A stretch of DNA of 64,000 nt from Actinospica acidithermotolerans (GTDB lineage: Bacteria > Actinomycetota > Actinomycetes > Streptomycetales > Catenulisporaceae), in NCBI RefSeq assembly GCF_018139625.1, contig NZ_JAGSOH010000003.1:115001-179000 (forward strand), read 5' to 3'. The position numbers and the translations under genes are program-made. How positions within the stretch are numbered: the stretch's first letter is position 1; every line of letters begins with the position of its first letter. Positions 58,001 through 64,000 of the stretch are shown in pieces. Under the pieces are notes generated by a model that saw nothing but the letters and a program-made list of their open reading frames with translations, did no database searches and was not told the DNA's origin.

Positions 58001-60001
58001 CCGCAGCCGTCGTCGGACGGGGCCGGGCGGCGGGACGGGCAGGATGGTGCGGGCGGTCCGGCGCCGAACGCCGGCAACGACGCGGCCGTCCTTATCCCGA
58101 ATCAGGTCGGCGGGCCGGTACACGACCCGTCCGCGGAGACGACCGCCTGGGCGCCGCCGAACCAGGCCGGCGGGCTTTCCGACCGGCTGGCGCAGGTCAA
58201 CTCGCGGGCGCAGGCGGGCGACCGCGGGATCTCGATGTTCTCCGATCCGGAGATGGCCGCGCTCGCCGGGCGGGTCGAGCCGGATCCGAACGGCGCTTTC
58301 GACCTCAACCTGCACGGCGATGCCACGGGCGGCGTCTCCGGGCTCGAGCGGCTCAGCCCGCAGGACCTGCTGGACCTGGCCAACGCCAACGGACACCGGC
58401 CGGGGCAGCCGTTCCGGCTCACCTCCTGCGAGGCGGGCGCCCTCGACCACGGCTTCGCCGCCGAGCTCTCCCGGATATCCGGCTGCAAGGTCATCGCCGC
58501 GGACTCGCTGGTGTGGACCGACTCGGCCGGGCACATGTTCGCCAGCGGGAGCCACGTGGACGGCTTCGGCGAATCAGTGCCCGATATCCCGCCCTCGGGC
58601 CGCTGGGTCGAGTTCTCGCCGGACGGCACGAAGCTGCCGGTCGGCGAGAACGGCTTCCCGCCCGGCCAGGAGTCCGGCTTCGGCGGCTGGAACAGCCCGG
58701 TCGGCGACGTCCGTGCCCGGGCCGCCGATATCGCGCAGTGGAATCCGCCGAGCACGGAGCGGACGCTCAAGGTCCCCGACGACTCGGAGCCGGCGCTGCG
58801 CCCGCTCGCGCCCGGCGAGCGGTTCGCCGACCGTTCGGATCTTCCCGCGTCGGCCAAGATCAATGTCGTCGACACGAACGGCGAGCCCCGCGGCGCCTTC
58901 TACACCGACGCGAACGGGAAGATCACCCATGCGGAGCTCCCGGTGCCCAACACCCGGCACGGGCAGGAGCAGACGCCGCCGAACCCGGGTCCGACGTACC
59001 AGCGCCACGGACTGAGCGAGCAGAACGTCATCGACGGCTCGAATCCAGACGCCGCCACGCCGCCGGGCGACGCCACGGTCAAGTACACGTGGAACGACCG
59101 ATCAGCCGTCTTCAAGACCGATGCGGAGGGCGAGCCCCAGCCCCCGGCTGTCTGGGACTCCAAGTTCGACCCCTCCACCCCGCCGAAGGACACCTTCAAG
59201 CTCGGGCCGAGGAAGTCCGTGTTCAGCATCAAGCCGGGTTCGCTGGAGCCCGGCACGCATTACCGGGCTGAGCAGACCCCGCGGGGAGAGAGCACCCCGC
59301 GCATCACCGATTTCTGGACCGACGGATCCGGCAAGATCGTGGCCGTCGACACGTGGCGCGGCCGGGACAGTCCGGCCTCGGCGGACGACGGCGGGTGGAA
59401 TCCGAACCTCGGCGCGTACGGCCAGGCCAAGGGCCCGGACGGCATGCGGTTCCAGCCGGGCGTGACCTTCCGCGTCGATGGAAAGGTCGGCGTGACCGAC
59501 GGGTTCGGACGCATGACCGGCATGTCGCTGGACCACGGCGCCGAAATCGCGGATCCGCTGAACCCCAGCGTGCGCAACGAATCGGCGCAGGGCGAGTCGA
59601 ACTCGTTCGGCAAGGCCGAGTACCCCGCGGGCTCCTGGGACGGCGGGCACAAGTATCCGGCGGCGGTGGGCGGGCCCTCAGAGCCTTTCAACTACTTCCC
59701 GCAGGACCGCGACAGCAACCAGGGCAACGGCGCCGATGCCGAGGGCTCCTGGTGGATGGACGAGATGGACACGGTGGCCGCGGTCAAGTACCAGGAGGCC
59801 ACGGTAAGCGGCTGGGATATCATCGAGAGCCACGACACGGGTACGCCGGGCGACCCCACGGCCGACCCGCCCACGCCGCCCGCGTTCAACAAGACGCCCG
59901 AGAACGTCATCGTGCGCAAGACCTACCGGTTCCCGCGGCCGGACGGGACGCCCGGGCCACCCAGGACGACGATAAGGTTCACCACCAATGTCCAACCCTG
60001 A
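55079..60001 (+). CDS. CpnT-like polymorphic toxin with protease-like region and nuclease-like C-terminus
   Basis: A 1640-residue protein. Residues 1-200 are the WXG100-like domain of CpnT-type proteins (ERWPNGDEGAMRSLASAWTD). An Ala/Gly-rich helical part follows, then about 700 residues of Ser/Thr/Gly/Asp-rich low complexity, including a 36-residue tandem repeat. Around 1070-1180, FDLNLHGDATGG (His1079) and FRLTSCEAG (Cys1117) before LSRISGCKVIAADSLVWT resemble the Cys-protease-like domains that precede toxins and may self-cleave. The last 120 residues carry WDGGHKYPAAVGGPSEPFNY and FPQDRDSNQGNG, a DNA/RNA non-specific endonuclease (NS_2-like) pattern with His1524 as probable catalytic residue. 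Export probably uses an ESX system. Three likely immunity genes follow; the first overlaps its 3' end by 14 bp. Confidence 0.82.
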   Translation: MNIDGVDISLDNLTQDLLELLVGERWPNGDEGAMRSLASAWTDAASQLDEIRQTASAAAQRVGEYCQGANADALKSFWSANFDDGQTSWPAGVAPAALPFAVQFCKAMASALTAGANQIETTKDMIMGNIAILVATVTPQIAAGFFDFGATDATAVAEVLADRTVMQALLDGAKDLIVEMVEQAIEQGLMQAELAFVIQFKEVMEGHAGSIDWGQVEQAGISGAEGGAMGAAFGFGIGKAGGRIFGEDFGKSFAGRAAAGVASGGLTNAGLDLLQNGKISASDFAKGSLAGVLGGMGGAEAAAGEKPAIDTENLPTELDTPNVRTPDLTAPQATDVPTVDAGARTDLSGLAMPTADHGTPAGLDNTALGADTPGTGTPVRADLSGGVSVDPSQAAVAASSVGHILGGGTTENAGAGMSTSSGFSESPAATTSATASGSAPAETRGFQEPTSLGGIRSTDAMPTSARSDLATSGGSGGLGSVSEPPASARADSASSGGSGSGYAQGGESPTSARLDTGATTTSGAAVSDLGAGASVGSRADSPGAGDAGISAPGDTASSGRQYSDSSTGDPVSGGLPLTEGGSMLGGASAVRDGGAESSFSGGARADSGLGDAAGRGAGPGDSSTGAGGGSSPGRFYGGRGSVLDRTGTSAGSADRSTIPDAESTATSPDALNLTERQNADRFASSTSEPGMVDPATRESVADPTSGDSAVTPSRARDDISAQAQEPRDAVTPSDPTGFEHATDPSGSGQGADTARSEYTADPSGSDHAADPTGSEHATDPSGSGQGADPARSEYTADPSGSDHAADPTGSEHAAEPADGTVSAGGTVTADDSGAHESQSDDAAAAASEQAGPLADGSHPDTTGPEQPDQPERTAEPEPSALPSDPATWADGAEPVASARDVTQPESTPSSDAGAKPEAAMSSDTSAKSDTVASKPDSGKPDASGPGASKPDAARSDAPGNAADRGVPDARGQEQPQPSSDGAGRRDGQDGAGGPAPNAGNDAAVLIPNQVGGPVHDPSAETTAWAPPNQAGGLSDRLAQVNSRAQAGDRGISMFSDPEMAALAGRVEPDPNGAFDLNLHGDATGGVSGLERLSPQDLLDLANANGHRPGQPFRLTSCEAGALDHGFAAELSRISGCKVIAADSLVWTDSAGHMFASGSHVDGFGESVPDIPPSGRWVEFSPDGTKLPVGENGFPPGQESGFGGWNSPVGDVRARAADIAQWNPPSTERTLKVPDDSEPALRPLAPGERFADRSDLPASAKINVVDTNGEPRGAFYTDANGKITHAELPVPNTRHGQEQTPPNPGPTYQRHGLSEQNVIDGSNPDAATPPGDATVKYTWNDRSAVFKTDAEGEPQPPAVWDSKFDPSTPPKDTFKLGPRKSVFSIKPGSLEPGTHYRAEQTPRGESTPRITDFWTDGSGKIVAVDTWRGRDSPASADDGGWNPNLGAYGQAKGPDGMRFQPGVTFRVDGKVGVTDGFGRMTGMSLDHGAEIADPLNPSVRNESAQGESNSFGKAEYPAGSWDGGHKYPAAVGGPSEPFNYFPQDRDSNQGNGADAEGSWWMDEMDTVAAVKYQEATVSGWDIIESHDTGTPGDPTADPPTPPAFNKTPENVIVRKTYRFPRPDGTPGPPRTTIRFTTNVQP
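57281..57520 (+). repeat. 108-bp tandem repeat inside the toxin gene
   Basis: Two full 108-bp copies (57281-57388 and 57389-57496) and the start of a third (from 57497) are nearly identical. Each encodes 36 residues opening DPTGxEHATDPSGSGQGAD and continuing with a related Asp-Pro-Ser-Gly unit. The near identity of the DNA, with few silent changes, shows recent duplication; length is a multiple of three so the frame is kept. Confidence 0.85.
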
Positions 60002-60485
60002 GCAGCAGCCTCCGGTGCCGGAGCCGGTGGAGGACGACGAGCGGCCGGAGCGCGATCCCGAGCGGGTCCACGCCGCCGTCGCGGAGCTCGTCGCCTTCCT
60101 GCGGGCCGGGGCGTCGGCCGGGTCACAGAGGCTTGATCTCACGGCAAGAATGGTCGCGGACGTGGTCGAGACGGAGCTCTACGAGTCCCTGGGCGACGGG
60201 TCGACCGGGCCCGCGGCGGTCGACGAGCCCCGGCTGTCCGAGCTGCTCGGGGAGCTGCGCGAGGCCGACTACGACCCGGACGAGGACGGCGCCTGGTTCT
60301 CGCTGCGCCTGTACGTCCGGCCCGATGGCCCCGAGGACGAATGGTGGCAGGCCGTGGACCATTTCCGGGAGCCGTCCTGGCGGGTGCCGCCCCCGGACGC
60401 GAAGTACGGCGAGGATCTCAAGCGGTTTCCCCGCGAATACTCCGAACTGCCCGACTGGCTGTCCGCGAAGGCGCCGGACGCGTAA
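59988..60485 (+). CDS. Probable immunity protein 1 of the toxin locus
   Basis: A 165-residue acidic cytoplasmic protein with a Pro/Glu-rich N-terminus. Its core (about 75-160) contains DEDGAWFSLRLYVRPDGPED, then PPPDAKYGEDLKRFPREYSE and LPDWL. The same order (GAWLGLTLDLVRDG ... PPDDVYPEELWNFPR ... IPTWL) recurs in the next two genes, so this defines a repeated module. The start overlaps the toxin gene by 14 bp, strict coupling that is typical of immunity genes. Specific nuclease neutralisation is inferred from position and acidity; the module is not one I can name with certainty. Confidence 0.7.
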   Translation: MSNPEQQPPVPEPVEDDERPERDPERVHAAVAELVAFLRAGASAGSQRLDLTARMVADVVETELYESLGDGSTGPAAVDEPRLSELLGELREADYDPDEDGAWFSLRLYVRPDGPEDEWWQAVDHFREPSWRVPPPDAKYGEDLKRFPREYSELPDWLSAKAPDA

Positions 60486-60556
60486 GCGGTTCGCCGCGAG
60501 CACGTTCGGGTTCGCGGCGCCCGCGGCCCGAGGAAGAGACCCCGAGGAATCACACC

Positions 60557-61924
60557 ATGGATGCCAGCCCCGACCCAGGTCCCGAGAACACGCCCCCGGA
60601 TCCGCTCCCGCGGGAGGGGTACCCGAACGGACGGGCAACGATCGCTTCGAGCGTCCTGCAGTACGCCCCGCCCGGTTGGAAGAGCGTGAGTCTCGCGTAC
60701 CGCGCGGTGGGCCGCCATGCCGAGGCCGAGGCCGAGGCCGAGATGCTCGAGGGCTCCCGCGTGCCCTGGGACCTGCCCGCCGGGCTGCTGGAATCGATCC
60801 GGCGGGTGCGGCTGAACCAGAGCGGCCGGTGGGGGACCTGGCACCGGCTCGACCTGACCGTCGAGTTCCCCACGACCGTCGTCTCGGTCGACTTCGACTG
60901 GTACGGCGAGCCCGAATTCCGGGAGCGGTGCCCGCTCGCCGAGTATCGCAGAGAGCTTTTTAAGCTGTACCAGGCCCCCGACCGGCTCCCGCCCTGGATC
61001 GTGACCCGGTCCGCGCTGCCGAAGAACACCATGTCCCGTTACACATGGGCTCCCGGCGACCGCGTCGAGCCGGTGCCCGCTCCGGAGCCGCCCGTGCAGG
61101 TCTCGGGCCCGGCGCCTGAGGGAATCGTGGCCGCGCTGCTCCCGCTGCTGCCCGAGGGCTGGGAGACGGTGTCGTACGAGGTGCTCGTGCTCGGCAGCCA
61201 ACAGGAGCACCAGCTTCTTGCGACCCTGCCCGACGGAACGCAGGACGCTCCCGAGATCCCGCTCGAACTCATCGAGGCCGTCGCCGCGCAGCGCAGCGCC
61301 GACCACACGCGGGAACGCGGCGCCTGGCTGGGGCTCACGCTCGATCTGGTCCGCGACGGCGCCTCGTCGATGGTGCTCGACTACTCGACCCGTCCGATGT
61401 GGCACCAGGTGCCCCCGGACGACGTCTACCCCGAGGAGCTGTGGAACTTCCCGAGGACGGACGAGGCGATTCCGACGTGGCTGCGCTGGCGCGGCGGGCT
61501 CGAGCTCGGGCCGGAGGCGATGCCGGCCATCCCCGCCGCCCTCACCGAGCCGCAACTCCAACGCACCCGCGCGACCGAGACGGTTCTGGCGGAGCGCAAG
61601 TACCACGAGCCGCTGCAGCCCGAGGAGATCGAGCGGGTGGCCGCCTACCTGCGCGGCGCACCCGTGGTGCTGACCACGGCCGCCGGGGAAAGGGATCGGG
61701 TGTTCCCGGACCGTTCGGAGCACGTTCCGCTCGGCTACCGCACCGACGGCACCTGGATCTGGCCGCAGGACGCGGTCTACTACCTGGAGCTGGATCAGGT
61801 CAGCCCGGACCCCCCGCTCCTCAAGCACATCCGCGAGCTGGACTACACGGTCCCGGACGTGTCCGGGCACGTGCTCACGGCGGCCTACGCCCAGCTGATC
61901 GACTGGATCGAGGGCCCGTCGTGA
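60557..61924 (+). CDS. Probable immunity protein 2, two-module plus C-terminal domain
   Basis: A 455-residue protein starting at the ATG at 60557, with GAGG upstream. It holds two copies of the module: a diverged first one (about 25-155, RWGTWHRLDLTVEFPTTVVS ... RLPPWI) and a closer second one (about 180-310, RGAWLGLTLDLVRDGASSMV ... VPPDDVYPEELWNFPR ... IPTWL). A C-terminal domain (about 355-455) contains VPLGYRTDGTWIWPQDAVYY, then HIRELDYTVPDVS, shared with the third protein. It begins 71 bp after the first immunity gene and overlaps the third by four bases. Cytoplasmic, acidic. The role as an antitoxin is inferred. Confidence 0.68.
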   Translation: MDASPDPGPENTPPDPLPREGYPNGRATIASSVLQYAPPGWKSVSLAYRAVGRHAEAEAEAEMLEGSRVPWDLPAGLLESIRRVRLNQSGRWGTWHRLDLTVEFPTTVVSVDFDWYGEPEFRERCPLAEYRRELFKLYQAPDRLPPWIVTRSALPKNTMSRYTWAPGDRVEPVPAPEPPVQVSGPAPEGIVAALLPLLPEGWETVSYEVLVLGSQQEHQLLATLPDGTQDAPEIPLELIEAVAAQRSADHTRERGAWLGLTLDLVRDGASSMVLDYSTRPMWHQVPPDDVYPEELWNFPRTDEAIPTWLRWRGGLELGPEAMPAIPAALTEPQLQRTRATETVLAERKYHEPLQPEEIERVAAYLRGAPVVLTTAAGERDRVFPDRSEHVPLGYRTDGTWIWPQDAVYYLELDQVSPDPPLLKHIRELDYTVPDVSGHVLTAAYAQLIDWIEGPS

Positions 61925-62844
61925 GCCCGGCCGAGGAGCCCGGCAGCCAACCCGCGAACGGAAGCGCAGACGCCATGGCGAACACCCCGATCACCCGCCC
62001 GATCACGAGCTTCACCGTGCCCTGGGGCCTGCTCGGACCGCTGACGTCCGCGGCTCCCGAGGACTGGGCGGAGGTGTCGTACAAGGCCAGCGTGCTGGGC
62101 TCAGTGCTCGAACATACCCTGCTCGCCGTCGACAAGGCGGGCATCACCTACCGGATCGGCGACAAGGACGCGATCGGCGCCGCCGTGCATGAGCTGCGCC
62201 GCGCCGAGTACACCCCGGCGAACGGTCCCTGGTTCGGCCTCACGGTCACGCTGAAGTCCGACGGCGCGCGGTTGATGAGCCGCCGCTACGGCGCCGCCCC
62301 CGCGTTCGAGCAGCCGGTTCCGGACGACGCGTACGCCGAGGACTTGCGGGTGTTCCCGCGCGAGGACGCGGCGATCCCGGACTGGCTGCGGCAGAAGGCA
62401 GGCCTGGGAGAGGCTTCGGCCGCGGGTAAGGGCGAGCCCGTACCCGCGGCCGAAGCGGCGCCGCGCCGCGCCAAGGTCTTCGACAGCGTCGACCAGGCGA
62501 CCGGCATGCCCCTGGTCAGCCGACCCCGCCTGCGTGACGAAGAGATCCCCCGCGTGCTTGAGTACCTGAACGCCGGACCGGTGTTCCTGTTCGCGAGCTC
62601 CTTCGACAAGGACGTCTACTTCCCGGACAACCCGCCCGCCGTGCCCCTGAAGTTCGCCACCGACGGCACGTGGATCTGGTCCGGAGCGGTCGTCTACTAC
62701 CTGGAGAAGTACGGCCTGCCCCCCGAACCCGAACTGCTCGCGCACATCCGCGCCCGGGACTACGCGCTGCCCGAGGTCTCCGACGCGGCCAAGGAAGCCG
62801 CGCGCGACGTCGTCACCGGCAGAGGGCCCTCTGGACCGAACTGA
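61921..62844 (+). CDS. Probable immunity protein 3, one module plus C-terminal domain
   Basis: A 307-residue protein; the GTG at 61921 overlaps the previous stop (GTGA). It has one repeated module (about 25-155, GPWFGLTVTLKSDGARLMSR ... VPDDAYAEDLRVFPREDAA ... IPDWL) and the C-terminal domain VPLKFATDGTWIWSGAVVYY ... HIRARDYALPEVS found also in the second protein. Between them lies an Ala/Glu-rich linker. The three genes thus share parts in different combinations, as expected if they arose by duplication within a toxin-immunity locus. A strong terminator follows. Confidence 0.68.
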   Translation: MSPAEEPGSQPANGSADAMANTPITRPITSFTVPWGLLGPLTSAAPEDWAEVSYKASVLGSVLEHTLLAVDKAGITYRIGDKDAIGAAVHELRRAEYTPANGPWFGLTVTLKSDGARLMSRRYGAAPAFEQPVPDDAYAEDLRVFPREDAAIPDWLRQKAGLGEASAAGKGEPVPAAEAAPRRAKVFDSVDQATGMPLVSRPRLRDEEIPRVLEYLNAGPVFLFASSFDKDVYFPDNPPAVPLKFATDGTWIWSGAVVYYLEKYGLPPEPELLAHIRARDYALPEVSDAAKEAARDVVTGRGPSGPN

Positions 62845-62973
62845 CGGCGCTCGCGCTCTATCGGATCCGCGGTGTGGTCCGACCTGGGATCGTTGGGGTG
62901 GCGGAGGTCTGGCGTTGAAGACACCGCATCACGAACGGTTCGCAGCAACTTTAGGCCGAGGGCGCCCGTCCGC

Positions 62974-63008
62974 GAACGAGTACCGGCGCCGCGCGCCGGT
63001 ACTCGTTC
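62974..63008. terminator. Strong bidirectional terminator
   Basis: GAACGAGTACCGGCGC (62974-62989) and its exact complement at 62993-63008 form a 16-bp stem with a 3-base loop. It lies between the convergent ends of the immunity operon and the MMPL gene. Confidence 0.82.
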
Positions 63009-63020
63009 CCGCCCGGCTGC

Positions 63021-64000
63021 TCAGTGGGAGAAGCGGATGTCGGGCAGGATGCGGGCGAGCCATCTCGGGCAGGTCCAGGCCGCGCGCCCCATCAGGCGCA
63101 GCAGGACGGGTAGCAGCACGAGGCGGATCAGGGCGGCGTCGAGGAAGACCGCGACCCCGAGGATCACTCCCATCTCCTTGGGCGGCAGCGGTCCCGAGAG
63201 GGCGAAGGTGAAGAAGACCGCGACCATCACGGCCGCCGCGGCGAACACGACGCGTCCGGAGTGGCGCAGCGCGCCGACCACTGCCGCGCGCGGGTCGCCG
63301 GTCAGCTCGTAGTGCTCCTTCGCGGCGGCGAGCAGGAACACGGTGTAGTCCATCGCGATCGCGAAGATCATCGCGAAGAAGAACACCGGGGCCCAGCCGT
63401 CCAGGAAGCCCTGCGAGGTGAAGCCGAGCAGGTTCGCGCCGTGGCCCTCCTGGAATATCAGCCGACTGACGCCGAACGCCGCGCCGGTCGAGAGCAGGCT
63501 GGCGAGGGTTCCGGCGAGGGCCGCGAGCGGTGCGCGCAGCGCGGCGAGCAGCAGCAGGAACCCGAGCGACATCACCACGCCGATCACCAGCGGGGTCTTG
63601 GCGGTCAGGGCGGATTGCAGGTCGAGGTTCTCCACCGCCGCTCCGCCGACCATGGTGTGCGCGGGCAGTTCGGCCCGCAGCCGGTCGACCGTCGCACCCA
63701 ATGCCGGGTTGGACGGATCGACCGTCGGCATGGCCTGGATCAGGCTCCAGCCGGAGCCGTCCGCGGCGGCCTGGGCCGGGGCGACGGCGGCGATCCCGGC
63801 GGTGTGCCCGGCGGCCGCGGCCGCGGCGGACGCCTCGTTGCCCGGCGCGAGGATCTGCAGGGTCCCCGGCATTCCGGCGCCGAAGGCCTGCTGGACGGCG
63901 GCGTACCCGGCGCGGGAGGACGAGTCGGCGGGCACGACGGTGATCGAGGGCATCGCGGTACGCAGGCCGAGCACCGGGGAGGCGAGCGCGAGCAGGATCA
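63021..64000 (-). CDS. MMPL-family membrane transporter, C-terminal part
   Basis: The frame is open to the window edge, so the gene continues beyond it; 326 codons are visible. The sequence opens with an end-of-helix LALASPVLGLRTAMPSI, then a soluble loop (about 140 residues), then five hydrophobic helices. The RND/MMPL signature MIFAIAMDYTVFLLAAAKEH with its Asp-Tyr pair in the membrane is clear, as is GALRHSGRVVFAAAAVMVAV. This is the second transmembrane block of an MMPL transporter, which exports lipids or hydrophobic compounds using the proton gradient. The C-terminus IRFSH is short, without a soluble tail. The cargo is unknown. Confidence 0.92.
   Translation of the reverse strand, partial: ILLALASPVLGLRTAMPSITVVPADSSSRAGYAAVQQAFGAGMPGTLQILAPGNEASAAAAAAGHTAGIAAVAPAQAAADGSGWSLIQAMPTVDPSNPALGATVDRLRAELPAHTMVGGAAVENLDLQSALTAKTPLVIGVVMSLGFLLLLAALRAPLAALAGTLASLLSTGAAFGVSRLIFQEGHGANLLGFTSQGFLDGWAPVFFFAMIFAIAMDYTVFLLAAAKEHYELTGDPRAAVVGALRHSGRVVFAAAAVMVAVFFTFALSGPLPPKEMGVILGVAVFLDAALIRLVLLPVLLRLMGRAAWTCPRWLARILPDIRFSH

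Noticed and set aside
1..64000. tRNA, rRNA, riboswitch or complete insertion sequence
   Set aside because: No cloverleaf, conserved rRNA stretch, known riboswitch core or transposase with terminal repeats was found by reading; a dedicated RNA scan was not possible.

Overview
The window is very GC-rich and densely coded, with strong G/C bias at third codon positions, frequent GTG starts and ATGA/GTGA overlaps. It carries an F420-type LLM-class oxidoreductase, ricin-B (CBM13) lectin modules on secreted enzymes, and three sugar ABC importers without their own ATPase. Together these point to a soil actinomycete of Streptomyces/Catenulispora-like type; the genus is an inference. No rRNA, tRNA, CRISPR array or intact mobile element was found.

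Region 1 (1-11150), mixed housekeeping and orphan genes: the end of an LPG-flippase-like membrane protein, a SRAP (YedK) DNA-crosslink protein, an alcohol/aldehyde dehydrogenase operon, a small secreted protein, two gene fragments lying nose to tail (hydrolase and Dps), a TetR/hydrolase divergent pair with a visible operator, three unknown genes, and an LLM oxidoreductase. It ends in a 10-bp tandem repeat and a strong convergent terminator.

Region 2 (11151-36941), a large carbohydrate-use island. A GH2 - binding protein - two permeases - sialidase-fold enzyme operon runs leftwards and diverges from a secreted GH65 enzyme. A second GH65 and a second sialidase-fold enzyme follow. Then comes a GH127 (beta-L-arabinofuranosidase type) - binding protein - two permeases operon, divergent from a LacI regulator. 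Four near-identical LacI-type operators (TTGCATCGTTGCAA and variants) tie the GH2 operon, the first GH65 gene and the second sialidase-fold gene into one regulon. A 5'-truncated secreted protein closes the region. The enzyme set suggests arabinose-containing plant glycans, but no substrate is shown by the sequence.

Region 3 (37360-43590), an N-acetylgalactosamine/amino-sugar (aga-like) locus: AgaZ/GatZ-type protein, AgaS-type SIS isomerase, a NagA/AgaA deacetylase with a one-base frameshift, a ROK kinase and a DeoR regulator. An ABC permease cut down to its last third and a probable integrase scrap lie inside it, so the locus looks partly decayed.

Region 4 (43588-54450), a third sugar system: a ROK repressor diverges from a binding protein - two permeases - unclassified TIM-barrel glycosidase operon through a XylR-like operator. 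A LacI regulator and a secreted beta-propeller protein with ricin modules diverge across a 42-bp dyad.

Region 5 (54582-62844), a polymorphic-toxin locus: a small WXG100-like protein, a 1640-residue CpnT-like protein with a His/Cys protease-like region and a C-terminal DNA/RNA non-specific-nuclease-like domain, then three overlapping or closely spaced paralogous genes that are probably immunity proteins. The window ends inside an MMPL-family membrane transporter read from the other strand.
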